A stretch of 64,000 nucleotides of DNA from NCBI GenBank assembly GCA_019636195.1, contig JAHBYA010000012.1:78430-142429 (forward strand), read 5' to 3'. How positions within the stretch are numbered: position 1 is the stretch's first letter; each line of letters starts with the position of its first letter. The position numbers and the translations under genes were made by a program. This DNA is from Planctomycetota bacterium. Its GTDB lineage: Bacteria; Planctomycetota; UBA8742; UBA2392. The notes under the pieces were generated by a model, which saw only the letters and a list, made by a program, of their open reading frames with translations, searched no databases and had not been told where the DNA came from. Below, in pieces: positions 1-12,081 of this stretch.

Positions 1-3000
1 GTTGTGCACGGGCGGCGACTTTGACAGCGTGCGCTCAGTGAACGTGTCTCCCACGATGTCATAGACCGCATGCTCGCCGTTGGATGAGTATGAGTTCAGC
101 CTGCGGCTGCCGGGCGCGAATGCGATTGCGGACTGCGTGATACTGTATGCGCGATACAGCATGCGCCCGGTCGGAATCTCCCAGACGCACATGAAGCCGT
201 CTGTCCCCAGGGTCGCCGCCATGCCGCCGTTGTCACTGATCGCCAACCCGGTTACATCGGCCCCGTGTCCGACTACGTCGTGCAACAGTTTGCCTGCTGC
301 CAGGTCCACAAGCTGCGGCTGCCCACCACCACCGACAATGATCAACCGGCCGGCATCAGGCAGGTACGCCATGTCAGTGCATACACGTGTCACCGCGCCC
401 GTGACAACTGTGGTGGCACCGCTGTCCGTGTCCAGAAGCAACAGTTCCTTGTCAGTCGCGGCAAACAGTGACGATCCGCCGGAGGCGCCGTAAATCGCCG
501 TGGCACGATCGACCTTGATCACGCGCGAACGTGAGAGATCAACCGGGTCGAACACCTGAATGCCTGCCTGATACATGGATACGTACAGCATCCCGTCTGC
601 GCCCCAGACGGCACCCAACAGCTCTTCGAACTCTTTGGCCGGCTTGCGGTGGGCAAGCTCGTTGCCCTTCAGGTCATACACATGGGCGGCGCCGTTGTAC
701 GCACAAACAGCGACCCGGGCCGAGTCCGGGGCAAAAGCAATGCGCGAGTAGCCCGCAGACTGATAGTCCTTGCGGAACAGCATCTGGCGCGAAGGCAGAT
801 CCCACACAATCAGTCGGCTGCTTTCGAGACTCGCAAGCGTGCGCCCGTCAGGCGCAAGCTTCATCGTGGCAAGCATGAAGTCGTGGCCCCACAGCTCGCC
901 CAGCAGGCTGTCATCCTTCGCCGACCACAATTTGAGCACGCCGCCCTCACCGCCCGTTATCACGGTCTCGCCGTCGGGAGTAAGCGCGAGCACCGTACAT
1001 ACACCGCCATGACGTTGTACGCTGCGCACTTCGCGCCACTCCGCTATGTCCCATACCAGGTAGCCGTAGCTGCCCGAGAAGTACGCCCGCTTCCCATCCG
1101 GCGCCACCGCAATGCTTCCCATAGGCGAGTACGAAGTCGCGCCGAAAGTGACTGCCGGCGACGGCGACTTCCAGTTGCAGTTGTTCAGCCCGCTTTCGGC
1201 CGGGACCGGATTGATACCCAGCTCGCGGTAAATGCGGCGCGCATCTTCGAATGACTTGCGGGCCTCGATCAATCGTCCGGAATTCAGCAACTGGTCCCCG
1301 TACATGATGGCGCCGGATGCCAATCGCTCCCTGGCGATCCGTTCAGCGGCGACTGCACGGGCCTTTTCCTCCATTGCACGCTGCTCGGATTGTTCGGCGA
1401 CAACTTGAGCGCTGCGGGCCTGCTGTTCGCCGATCTCGGCGCGGGCGCGCTGGTTGTCGGCCTCCTGCCTCTGCTGCTCGGCGATGCCCGCCTGGCGTTC
1501 GGCTTCAGCGCGCTGGGTCACTGCCGCGCGGCGCTGGTTCTCGGCTTCCTGGCGTTGCCTGTCCGCCATCTCACGCTGGCTGTCTGCCTCCTGCCTCTGG
1601 TGCTCGGCTTCAGCTTTCTTTGCCAACGCGTCAGCGCGGGACTCATTGAGGTTCACGATGAACCAGCTGACAACTGCGATCAGCAGCGCAACGCCCGCGG
1701 CGATTGTGGCGACCAGCGGTTTGTTCTTCGCATAAAACAGCCGCAAGTAGTGAAAGGTGCCGGGGGCCCGCGCCTTGACCGGCTCGCCGCGGGCAAACGC
1801 TTCAAGGTCCTGTTGCAGCGAGAGCGCGGTCGGGTAGCGCTCGTTGGGCAGCTTGCTGGTTGCGACGCGAATGATCGTATCCAGGTCGCGCGGCACAGCA
1901 CTGTTGACTTGCCTGGGTGACCTGGGTTCTTCCTGCAGCACCTGCTGCATCAGGCGCGCTTCAGAGTCTCCGTCAAACATCGGCGCCAGTGCCGCCAGCT
2001 CATACAGCGTGGCGCCAAGACTGTAGATGTCCGCCGTCTCCTTGATCTCCAGCATCTGGTGCTGCAACTGCTCCGGCGGCATGTAGCGCAGCGTGCCCAG
2101 CACCTTCACGCTGCTCATGGTCAGTGCCACGCTCTGGTCCTGCATCTGGGCCAGCCCAAGGTCCATGATGATCGCGCGCGATCCGTCGGTCGTGAGCATG
2201 ATGTTGCCGGGCTTGAGGTCGCGGTGGATGATCCCGTGGCTGTGCAGGTGTGCCACGCCCGCTGCCGCCTGCCCCACGATCTCGGCAAGGCGCACATAAT
2301 AATCCTTACCCTTGTCGCGGCTGATGACAGCCGTGCCCTTGCTCAACTTGGGCACATTCAAGCCCATGTCGGCGGGGTGTTTTTCGGCGCGGCTTTGGCC
2401 CGCGCTGCTGATGGCCTTCAGCAAGTCGCGGTCGCGAAACTCGCCGGACTTGTCGCGGTGCTGGGTCAGCACGCCGTACACGCCGGCGAGGTCGCTGCCT
2501 TCGACGTACTCCATCGCGTAGTAGTAGCGGTCGCCGTCCTGGCCCGCAGCCAGCACCTTGATCACGTTCGCGTGGTCGCACCGCGCCAGCGCCGAGATCT
2601 CACGCTTGAAGCGCGCCACCGCAATCGGGTCGCCGCTTACCCCCGGCGGCAGAACCTTCAACGCCACCACACGCTTCAGGCTCCCCTGCCGCGCCTTGTA
2701 CACGATTCCCATGCCGCCGCGGCCCAGCTCGCCCAGGATCTCGAAGTCACCGATCCACTCCGCCGCAGCGCCGCCGGGCACGGCTTGGCCAAGGCCCGCT
2801 TCACTGTCCGGCGCTTCGCCCGCGTTGTCGATGTCACCCGCGCTCACCTGCTGCCCGCTTACCCGCGTCAGCAGCGCCGCCAGTTCTTCGGTCGGGTTGT
2901 GGCTGGTCAGACGCGCCCCGGAGTCATAGTCCAGGTACTCGACGTTCTTGACACCCACCTGCTCGGTCTTGCCGCGACGCACACCCACCTTGTTCAAAAA

Positions 3001-3804
3001 GCCCACGCGGTCGCGCTCAAGCTCGTCCAGCTCGTACACCAGCAGCGGGTGCAGCCTTACCCGCACGTTGCGCCCCACCAGCAGCAATTGTCCAGCCGGG
3101 ATGTGCGTATCCGCCTCGCGATTCTCGTCGTCAAACGGCACGTGGATGCCGTCGCCGCGCAGCACCTCGTAGCGACGCACCGTGCGGCTGCTGCGCGTGT
3201 CAATCACGTCGCGCGCCACACAGAACATCAGGCCTTCAAAGGGGTTTAATGCTTCGAACCCTTCCAGCATCGCCGCCACCAGCAGCGGCGACGCTTCACT
3301 GTAAAAGGCCTGCGTGCGCTGGCCCCCGTGGCCGACCTCGGCGTTGCGGTAGCCGACAATCGCGTCAAACAGGTCCAGCACGCTTACGTTGCTGCGGTTG
3401 TCTTCCTTGTCCTGGGCTTTGGCCGCAAAGCGGATAAACGCCGTGCAGGCAGGCCGCGGTGCGCGCTCGGTCAGGCGCTTGCCCACCCCCGACAGCGGCA
3501 GCAGGCCCGCATCCGGGCGGCCTCCCAGCCAGTTCGAGATCTCGCGCAAAAGGTTCAGCCAGTGCCCGGTGCTGGGACGCGCAAGGTTCTCGATCACCTT
3601 GTTCAGCTTGGGCTCTTTGGCCCCGTCCTGCAGGTACACCGCCACCAGGCTGGCCGCCGTCAGCTTCAGTGATGCTTCAAAAAAGTAGTACGCGCCAAGG
3701 TGCGCGCCCTCGGGCGACTTTGCGTTCAGGGCACGCCGCAGCGCCTGCGCCAGCGGCAACGGCAGCAGAGGTAACAGCGACGCGGCTTTGGTCGGGTCGT
3801 ACAT
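1..3804 (-). CDS. Ser/Thr protein kinase with N-terminal HEPN-like domain, TM helix and WD40 propeller (C-terminus beyond window)
   Basis: A continuous minus-strand frame of 1268 codons runs off the left edge, so the C-terminus is missing. In order: an alpha-helical N-terminal domain (about 1-180) with an RN-x4-H motif (R153, N154, H159) resembling HEPN-type folds; a kinase domain with glycine loop GRGGMG (361-366), HRDLKPGN (H527, D529) and DLG (D548) in place of DFG; one membrane helix (about 695-718); a Gln/Glu/Arg-rich coiled coil (about 720-825); then WD40-like blades. The layout implies a membrane-anchored kinase with an extracytoplasmic propeller, a design frequent in Planctomycetota. 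The start ATG at 3804 has no strong Shine-Dalgarno, and no in-frame ATG further upstream is attractive. The kinase assignment is firm. The HEPN-like reading of the N-terminus is inference. Confidence 0.9.
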   Translation of the reverse strand, partial: MYDPTKAASLLPLLPLPLAQALRRALNAKSPEGAHLGAYYFFEASLKLTAASLVAVYLQDGAKEPKLNKVIENLARPSTGHWLNLLREISNWLGGRPDAGLLPLSGVGKRLTERAPRPACTAFIRFAAKAQDKEDNRSNVSVLDLFDAIVGYRNAEVGHGGQRTQAFYSEASPLLVAAMLEGFEALNPFEGLMFCVARDVIDTRSSRTVRRYEVLRGDGIHVPFDDENREADTHIPAGQLLLVGRNVRVRLHPLLVYELDELERDRVGFLNKVGVRRGKTEQVGVKNVEYLDYDSGARLTSHNPTEELAALLTRVSGQQVSAGDIDNAGEAPDSEAGLGQAVPGGAAAEWIGDFEILGELGRGGMGIVYKARQGSLKRVVALKVLPPGVSGDPIAVARFKREISALARCDHANVIKVLAAGQDGDRYYYAMEYVEGSDLAGVYGVLTQHRDKSGEFRDRDLLKAISSAGQSRAEKHPADMGLNVPKLSKGTAVISRDKGKDYYVRLAEIVGQAAAGVAHLHSHGIIHRDLKPGNIMLTTDGSRAIIMDLGLAQMQDQSVALTMSSVKVLGTLRYMPPEQLQHQMLEIKETADIYSLGATLYELAALAPMFDGDSEARLMQQVLQEEPRSPRQVNSAVPRDLDTIIRVATSKLPNERYPTALSLQQDLEAFARGEPVKARAPGTFHYLRLFYAKNKPLVATIAAGVALLIAVVSWFIVNLNESRADALAKKAEAEHQRQEADSQREMADRQRQEAENQRRAAVTQRAEAERQAGIAEQQRQEADNQRARAEIGEQQARSAQVVAEQSEQRAMEEKARAVAAERIARERLASGAIMYGDQLLNSGRLIEARKSFEDARRIYRELGINPVPAESGLNNCNWKSPSPAVTFGATSYSPMGSIAVAPDGKRAYFSGSYGYLVWDIAEWREVRSVQRHGGVCTVLALTPDGETVITGGEGGVLKLWSAKDDSLLGELWGHDFMLATMKLAPDGRTLASLESSRLIVWDLPSRQMLFRKDYQSAGYSRIAFAPDSARVAVCAYNGAAHVYDLKGNELAHRKPAKEFEELLGAVWGADGMLYVSMYQAGIQVFDPVDLSRSRVIKVDRATAIYGASGGSSLFAATDKELLLLDTDSGATTVVTGAVTRVCTDMAYLPDAGRLIIVGGGGQPQLVDLAAGKLLHDVVGHGADVTGLAISDNGGMAATLGTDGFMCVWEIPTGRMLYRAYSITQSAIAFAPGSRRLNSYSSNGEHAVYDIVGDTFTERTLSKSPPVHN

Positions 3805-3819
3805 CCGGCCCCAAATGAA

Positions 3820-3856
3820 CAATGCAGCGGCAACTCTAGTGGCAGCCGCTGCATTG
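3820..3856 (-). terminator. Hairpin terminator after the four-PDZ gene
   Basis: A perfect 12-bp stem (3820-3831 with 3845-3856) and 13-base loop lie 15 bases past the stop codon of the upstream minus-strand gene. They sit just before the kinase start at 3804. No clear U-tract follows, so it could also act as an mRNA 3' stabiliser or attenuator for the kinase. Confidence 0.55.
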
Positions 3857-3871
3857 CCAAGGGTACTTGCC

Positions 3872-6319
3872 CTACTTGCGGAAGCCGCCCTCGCACTCGC
3901 CCAGGATCTGCAAGGCCTGCGCCGTGCCGATCAAGTCCCCGAAGGCGTGGTGGTCGAGCCATGTGCCCGACTCTTCCCGGTCGAGCATGACGGCCTTGAG
4001 CACGGCATCGTTGGTCTTGGTGAAGGTATCACCGCCGACAAACTTGGCGGCAACCAGCGCATAGTAGTGGCCGTACATCCAGTAGTAGGCCGCGTTCTGG
4101 TACAGGTGCCGGGCGTGCGTATGCCAGAAGTCCCGCACGCGGTCGAGCTCGTAGCGGTATGCGTGGAAGATCTCGACTGAACGCTTGAGTTGCTCCTTGC
4201 TGCGCGCCTTGCACAGGTACTGCTGCAACTCACAGGCGCAGATGCGCCCGACGTTGCCGCGCACATCCGACGCACCCGGCAGCGAGAAGGCCCATTCCTT
4301 GGCGTCCGCCTTGTACAAGTAGCTTTCGATCTTCGGGTTGTTCGGATCTTCCACACGCATGTCGGCAATCAGGCGCTCGCCCGCGGCCAGCGCCACCTTG
4401 GGCGGCTGCAGGCCCAGCAGGTCACGACCGCGATACAGCGCAATCAGCGCCGCCGAAGTCGAGTGCGTCGTGGCAAGGCCCATCCACGGGTAGTAGGCCC
4501 AGCCGCCGGTCTCAAGGGCGACTTCAGAGGGCGCGGTCAACGTGACCTTCATGGTCGCTTCTTTGCCCTTGCGCTTGTACTTGACCGTGACTTCGTCGCC
4601 GGCGTTGTAGTAGCCCAGCACGTCCGAGAAGTCGATGCGGTTGGCGGTGGCCCGGTTATCCAGATGCGTGATGATATCGCCCGGCCGCAGGCCGGCCTTG
4701 TCCGCTGCGCCACCTGCGTGGACTTTCATGATGCGGCACTCGGAGTAAAGCAACTGCGCCGCCTGGCCGGCGATAACGCCGCCGACAAACACCACGTCCA
4801 TGCTGGCAGGCGCGTTGGTCGGGTTGACCACGACGCTGTTGCTCATGATCTCTTCGCCGCGCAGCCATGTGATGGTTGCAAATTCACCGGCAGGCAGCCG
4901 GCTTGAAAGCATCATGAAATGGTCCATGCCGCAGATCGGCACATGGTTGATACCGACGATCCGGTCGCCGACCTTGATGCCAAGACGCAGCGCCGCAAAG
5001 CCGGGGAAGCTCATGAGGCCGGCATGGCCGCTGCCCTGTGCCTCGCGCCGGTAGGCGCCAACCTGTACGCCGGGCAGGCCGCTCGCGTCCTCAGTAACAG
5101 AAAGGATGTCCAGTGTGCCTTCCGGGGCGTAGCGCCCCTTGAACGTCACCGTGGCAGTCTTGCCGCCGCGGTTGACGCTGATGCGGACATCTTTGTCCAC
5201 AGCCAGCGCCTTGACGGCCTTGGCCCAGTCATCGGCGCTGCTGATCGAAGTACCGTTGATGGCAGTGACGATGTCGCCAACTTCCATGCCGGCAGCAAGC
5301 GCGGGTGACTTGGGCACAAAGTTGTCGGCGATTGCCTTGGCGCCGTCCCACTTGACGTTGATCCCGACGAAGATCGGCCAGTTTACCGGAATCTGGAAGC
5401 TCAGGGAATCGACCTTGCCGGAGGCGCGCTTGACCTTGAGGTCGATCGTCTGGCCCTGGATGAACTCAAGTTCCAGCATGTAGTAGTCGTAGGCGTTGTC
5501 GATGCGGATGCCCTCGGCCTCCACGATGCGGTCGCCTTCCGTCAGGCCCGCCTTGGCCGCGGGGCCGCCTTCCACCGCGTCCACAACCAGTGCGCCGCCC
5601 AGGAAGTCTTCATCGCTCGGCAGGGCCAGCGTTACGCCGATGTCGCCGGGCAGCGCGGCCTGTGTGGCACGGCTGTCGGCGCGGGCGCGACGGCGCTGGT
5701 CCATCAGGGTACGCTCGCCGTTGTTCAGCTGGATGCGCAACAGGCCGTCCATGCAGCGCTTGGCGGTGTTGTGCAGCAGCGCCTTGCGCGCGGCGTCTTT
5801 GGCGGACTGGTAGCGCTCAATCATGAACTCAAGCGCCAGCGTGTAGCGCCAGCAGGCGTAGTCCACGGTGAAACTGAGCTTGCCGCGCGTGATGCGGTTG
5901 ATGACAAAGTCGGCCGCGCGCTCAAGCGCGGGTTCAATGCGTTCGTCGAGGTGACGATGCGGCGCAAGGCCAAGCCCGACCAAGGAAGTTACCGCAATGG
6001 CGTCCATGGCCTCGTCAGCAACCATCGACAACAAGTGGCCGCTGAGCACAACGTCCCACGAGCCGTCTTCCAGCTGCGCAGTCAGCAGATAATGCGCGCC
6101 TTCCTTGATTGCCGTGCGTACGGCATCGTCGCTGGGCTTGGCGCCGCTGAGGTCGTACGGGTCCTGCGGGATCCACGCGTCCGGATCACGGTGGCGCGGG
6201 TTGAAGCGCTCGCCCTTTGCCTCACGAACTTCGGGCTGGGCGTTCTGCCCGTCAACACTGACGAAACAAACCGGCATGAAAAGAAGCAGGCACACTGCAA
6301 TCCAACGGGCGAACTTCAT
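3872..6319 (-). CDS. Secreted protein with four PDZ domains inserted in an alpha/alpha-toroid-like scaffold
   Basis: The product is 815 aa. The start at 6319 was chosen over an upstream in-frame start because it gives a clean signal peptide (MKFARWIAVCLLLFMPVCF) and has GGAGAG upstream. Residues about 60-210 are helical, with a QLEDGSWD motif like prenyltransferase/squalene-cyclase repeats. Four PDZ-like modules follow at about 226-311, 315-385, 395-487 and 497-587, each with a G-D-x-I segment (for example GDRIVEAEG, GDIVTAING). The helical fold resumes to the C-terminus with GGWAYYPWMGLATTHST. No protease triad is visible, so this looks like a periplasmic or surface binding/scaffold protein. 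The function is unknown. The toroid assignment rests on motif resemblance only. Confidence 0.85.
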   Translation of the reverse strand: MKFARWIAVCLLLFMPVCFVSVDGQNAQPEVREAKGERFNPRHRDPDAWIPQDPYDLSGAKPSDDAVRTAIKEGAHYLLTAQLEDGSWDVVLSGHLLSMVADEAMDAIAVTSLVGLGLAPHRHLDERIEPALERAADFVINRITRGKLSFTVDYACWRYTLALEFMIERYQSAKDAARKALLHNTAKRCMDGLLRIQLNNGERTLMDQRRRARADSRATQAALPGDIGVTLALPSDEDFLGGALVVDAVEGGPAAKAGLTEGDRIVEAEGIRIDNAYDYYMLELEFIQGQTIDLKVKRASGKVDSLSFQIPVNWPIFVGINVKWDGAKAIADNFVPKSPALAAGMEVGDIVTAINGTSISSADDWAKAVKALAVDKDVRISVNRGGKTATVTFKGRYAPEGTLDILSVTEDASGLPGVQVGAYRREAQGSGHAGLMSFPGFAALRLGIKVGDRIVGINHVPICGMDHFMMLSSRLPAGEFATITWLRGEEIMSNSVVVNPTNAPASMDVVFVGGVIAGQAAQLLYSECRIMKVHAGGAADKAGLRPGDIITHLDNRATANRIDFSDVLGYYNAGDEVTVKYKRKGKEATMKVTLTAPSEVALETGGWAYYPWMGLATTHSTSAALIALYRGRDLLGLQPPKVALAAGERLIADMRVEDPNNPKIESYLYKADAKEWAFSLPGASDVRGNVGRICACELQQYLCKARSKEQLKRSVEIFHAYRYELDRVRDFWHTHARHLYQNAAYYWMYGHYYALVAAKFVGGDTFTKTNDAVLKAVMLDREESGTWLDHHAFGDLIGTAQALQILGECEGGFRK

Positions 6320-6428
6320 GATGGTAGCTCTCCAGGAAATGGACAGCCAAGATACTTTGGACACGCAACAGGTAAAACGCTGATTTGCACAGAATGAGCG
6401 GCCGACCCGCTGACGTTAAAAGGGCGCC

Positions 6429-7694
6429 ATGGCAGGCAAGCGAGTCGTCATCGTCGGCGCCGGCTTCGGGGGCCTGTATTGCGCGCGCGCGCTCAAGCGC
6501 GCTGATCTGCGCGTCACCGTGGTGGATCGCCGCAACCACCACCTGTTTCAGCCATTGCTCTATCAGGTCGCCACGGCGGCACTGACCGCCCCCGACATCG
6601 CCGCGCCCGTGCGCAAGATCCTGCGCAGCCAGCGCAACGCCGAGGTCATGCTGGCAGAGGCAACAGGGGTTGATCTTGTCGCGCGCAAGGTGCTGCTGGC
6701 GGGCGGCGAGCTTGACTACGACTTTCTGGTGATCGCGACGGGCGCAACGCACAGCTACTTCGGGCACGACGAGTGGGCGCGGTTTGCGCCGGGCCTGAAG
6801 ACGTTCGACGACGCCTTCGAAATCCGCCACCGCGTGCTGCTGGCCTTTGAACAGGCGGAAATCGAGACCGACGAGGCGCGCCGCAAAGCGCTGACCACGT
6901 TCGTGATTGTCGGCGCCGGCCCCACCGGCGTTGAGCTGGCTGGCGCACTGGCAGAAATCGCGCGCAAGACCATGGCCCGCGACTTTCGAAACTTTGACCC
7001 GGCCCGGTCGCGCGTGCTGCTGCTGGACGCAACCGACCGGGTGCTGCCCGCGTTTCCGCCGCAGCTTTCGGCCAGCGCCGCAAAACAGCTTGAGACGCTG
7101 GGCGTTGAGGTGCGCACCGGCGCGCGCGTGACCGCAATTGACGAGGCCGGTGTGCAGCTGGGCGACGAGCGCATAGACGCCCGCACCGTGATCTGGGCCG
7201 CGGGCGTGCAGGCGTCGCCCATGGGCAAGGCGCTTGGCGCGCCCACCGATCGCGCCGGCCGCGTGCTGGTAGAGCCGGACCTGAGCGTACCGGGTCACCC
7301 CGATGTGTTCGTGATCGGGGACCTGGCGGCGGTTAAGCACCGCGACGGCTGGGTGCCGGGAGTCGCGCCCGCGGCAATCCAGATGGGTTGGCACACGGCG
7401 CGGAACATCCGGCGGCGCTTGAAGGGCGATGCCACGGTTCCGTTCCGCTACAGCGAAATCGCAAACGTGGCGACGATCGGTCGCCGGCGCGGCGTGGCGG
7501 ACGTGAAAGGCCTGCGCTTTTCGGGCGCGCTGGCGTGGCTCTTGTGGCTGGTTGTGCACATCTTCTGGCTGATCGGTTTCAGGAACCGGGTGAGCGTGCT
7601 GTTCGACTGGATGTGGGCGTACGTCACGTGGCAGCGCAGCGCCCGTGTAATCCTTGAAGAAACCAGGACCGGCCGCGGGACACAGGTTCAATGA
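6429..7694 (+). CDS. ndh: Type II NADH:quinone oxidoreductase (NDH-2)
   Basis: The product is 421 aa, the usual size for NDH-2. It oxidises NADH and reduces membrane quinone without pumping protons. An FAD-binding Rossmann motif GAGFGG is at residues 10-15, and a second NADH-binding motif GAGPTGVELAG is near 163. The GD near VFVIGDLAAV closes the FAD site. AIQMGW corresponds to the quinone-site AxQ region. A hydrophobic stretch near the C-terminus (ALAWLLWLVVHIFWLIGF) fits membrane attachment. AGGG precedes the ATG by nine bases. It is divergent from the four-PDZ gene and converges with the AsmA-like gene. It could feed electrons toward the caa3 oxidase encoded at 29-33 kb. Confidence 0.93.
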   Translation: MAGKRVVIVGAGFGGLYCARALKRADLRVTVVDRRNHHLFQPLLYQVATAALTAPDIAAPVRKILRSQRNAEVMLAEATGVDLVARKVLLAGGELDYDFLVIATGATHSYFGHDEWARFAPGLKTFDDAFEIRHRVLLAFEQAEIETDEARRKALTTFVIVGAGPTGVELAGALAEIARKTMARDFRNFDPARSRVLLLDATDRVLPAFPPQLSASAAKQLETLGVEVRTGARVTAIDEAGVQLGDERIDARTVIWAAGVQASPMGKALGAPTDRAGRVLVEPDLSVPGHPDVFVIGDLAAVKHRDGWVPGVAPAAIQMGWHTARNIRRRLKGDATVPFRYSEIANVATIGRRRGVADVKGLRFSGALAWLLWLVVHIFWLIGFRNRVSVLFDWMWAYVTWQRSARVILEETRTGRGTQVQ

Positions 7695-7699
7695 CTGCC

Positions 7700-7716
7700 C
7701 CGCGCACGATGCGCGG
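7700..7716. terminator. Bidirectional hairpin between ndh and the AsmA-like gene
   Basis: A perfect 7-bp GC stem with triloop CGA sits in the 27-base gap between two convergent stop codons. It may terminate both genes. Confidence 0.5.
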
Positions 7717-7721
7717 CCCGC

Positions 7722-9584
7722 CTACTCCTCGGGCGGGGCGGGGCTGAACTTGAAAAACACTTTGCCGGTGTTGCGGGCGAGAAACGGGTTGCCCTGGGTG
7801 CTGGCCTGCACGCCGCACAGGCGTGAGCAATCCTCGCGGCGCCTCAGCACTTCGGCTGTGCTGAGCGGACTCTCGCTGTGCTCAAAGATCTTCCGGCCAA
7901 GCTCGTCGGGCGCCATAGTCACGCCCCTGAACTCAAATGCCGGGCGGTGAAGCGTGCCCGAAATGTTGGCAAACAACGGTGTGCTGCCTACCTGCCCTTT
8001 CAACTTGCCGCGCAGCGTCGCGTACATACTGGGGCCCTGCGGGTTGAAGCTGACACTGGCCTCGGCTGTGCCTGCCGCGCCCAGAACACTGAACGTCCCG
8101 TCGCGGAGTTCCAGGCTGCCCGAAACCCGCAGCGACGCCACACGCTTGCCCGGTTCTTTGACCAAGGTGCCGCTGAGCTCGCCGCCAGCCTTGCCATACA
8201 GCGGCGCGCACGCGACATCCAGCGCGTTGACCTTCACGCGCCACGCCAGGTCCAGCGCATGAAACTGCTCGCCGATCATCACAATGTTCGGTTGCAGGTC
8301 GCTCAGGCTGCGGTCGGACAGCGGGTTCCATGAAATCGGTTCACTCAGCCGGCCGCTTCCCACGCTGGCTTCCAGCGTGCCGGCAAGCTGATCGACGGGG
8401 CCGTTCAGCGTTACGCGCCCGCCGCCCATGGCGTTCATGCGCGGGTCGGTGGCCAGTGTGCAGTCCGCGGTGGCCAGCGACAGGCCCTTGAACTCCCAGC
8501 GTTCGCCCTCAATCAACCGTACTTCGCCGGAGAGGTCTCCGCTGGCCATTGTGAACGAGCGCGTCTCGTCCAGCGCCATCACCGCGCGGTGAAAGTACGT
8601 CAGCTGCATCACCTCGCCGCTTACAGCCATGTGCAGGTCGTTCAATGCGCCGCTGATCGAGACGCGGCCGCGCAACGTGCCTCCCAGACGATCGACCTTG
8701 CGATAGCGGCCCCACACCGGCTCAAGGGCCAGGTAGTCCAGCGTGCAGTCCAGGCTGCCCGCGCCGCCCGGCTCAAGGCTGCCCTGCACCACGCCGTGCA
8801 GGTCTTCGCCGCTGCTGAATGACAGATTTGCCCCCACCGCCAGCGTTTCGCCGCGGCCGCGCACCCACAAACCGCCCACGATGCGCAGGTCGTGCGCCTG
8901 GCCCAGTACCGTCAGCTCAATCCGCCGCAGGGCGACATTCAGCTGCATGACTCCGTCCTGCCGCCCGCCCGTGATGCCGGCAACTTCCACCCGCGCCGAA
9001 GTCTGCGCGCCGGCCAGCGTGACTACCGCCCCCGTTACTTCCAGCACCACATCGCCGTCGGCGCGCTCGCGTGACAGCCAGCGCTCAAGGCGGCCCTGCG
9101 CGGGATCAAGCCTTGCGGTCATCGCGCGGGCTTGCACCCTGACGGGCCCGCGCCGCAGCAACAGGCCGTAGCCCGCGTCAATCTCAAGCGTCTCGACCTG
9201 CAGCTCGCCGGCGCCCTCCGGCAGCGTGGCGCTGAGCCCGCTGAACGTCAGTTCGCCGCGGGTCGCGTCGCCGCGGAACTTTTCGTAGCGGATCGGCGCC
9301 CCCAGCGCAGCCTCCATTTCCGCCTCTGCTTGCTGGCGCGCAAAATCAAGCCACGGGTTGAAACCCGCCATCGAAGCCAGCCAGCACACCACCACACCAC
9401 CAAAGTAGCCGTACGCCGGCGCCCGCAGCCGCTTGAACTTCGGGATCACAGCCGGCAGGGCCAACAGACCCGCCCAGCCGCCGAATGCAAAGGCCAGGGG
9501 CGAAAGAACCACCCCGGCTGCAATGGCCGGGTAACCCGGCTTGCGGGGTGGCGGGTTATCAGTTGGCGTTGCTGGCGCTTCCAT
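7722..9584 (-). CDS. AsmA/TamB-like envelope protein
   Basis: The product is 620 aa. The N-terminus is proline-rich, followed by two hydrophobic segments (about 20-65) that would anchor it in the inner membrane. The rest is a long beta-rich region with repeated short GTLxGxV/GxLSG patterns. The C-terminal FANISGTLHRPAFEF matches the DUF3971/AsmA-2 type found in lipid-transport bridge proteins. A role in moving lipids to the outer membrane or in limiting outer-membrane assembly is the family expectation and is not shown here. ATG 9584 is chosen; TTG at 9596 is a possible alternative. Only 22 bases separate it from the divergent lon start, so the two promoters must overlap the coding ends. Confidence 0.7.
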   Translation of the reverse strand: MEAPATPTDNPPPRKPGYPAIAAGVVLSPLAFAFGGWAGLLALPAVIPKFKRLRAPAYGYFGGVVVCWLASMAGFNPWLDFARQQAEAEMEAALGAPIRYEKFRGDATRGELTFSGLSATLPEGAGELQVETLEIDAGYGLLLRRGPVRVQARAMTARLDPAQGRLERWLSRERADGDVVLEVTGAVVTLAGAQTSARVEVAGITGGRQDGVMQLNVALRRIELTVLGQAHDLRIVGGLWVRGRGETLAVGANLSFSSGEDLHGVVQGSLEPGGAGSLDCTLDYLALEPVWGRYRKVDRLGGTLRGRVSISGALNDLHMAVSGEVMQLTYFHRAVMALDETRSFTMASGDLSGEVRLIEGERWEFKGLSLATADCTLATDPRMNAMGGGRVTLNGPVDQLAGTLEASVGSGRLSEPISWNPLSDRSLSDLQPNIVMIGEQFHALDLAWRVKVNALDVACAPLYGKAGGELSGTLVKEPGKRVASLRVSGSLELRDGTFSVLGAAGTAEASVSFNPQGPSMYATLRGKLKGQVGSTPLFANISGTLHRPAFEFRGVTMAPDELGRKIFEHSESPLSTAEVLRRREDCSRLCGVQASTQGNPFLARNTGKVFFKFSPAPPEE

Positions 9585-9606
9585 GGGCTGATACAAGCCT
9601 ACGATT

Positions 9607-12045
<2,439 letters not shown>

Positions 12046-12069
12046 TTTCCTATCCCGCCACTCATGCGA

Positions 12070-12075
12070 TAAAGT
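12070..12075 (+). promoter_or_regulatory. Probable -10 box of a leaderless FHA-gene transcript
   Basis: GCGATAAAGT contains TAAAGT, followed by six bases and then ATG 12082. The GCGATA core recurs at the same distance before the starts at 18345 and 26225. There is no Shine-Dalgarno between the box and the start. Confidence 0.5.
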
Positions 12076-12081
12076 CTATCC

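Noticed and set aside
2059..3249. Long plus-strand open frame
   Set aside because: Antisense to the kinase frame, which has clear domains; GC-rich third positions create such frames.
6252..7691. 479-codon minus-strand frame
   Set aside because: Antisense to ndh, composition rich in Arg/His/Gln, no motif.
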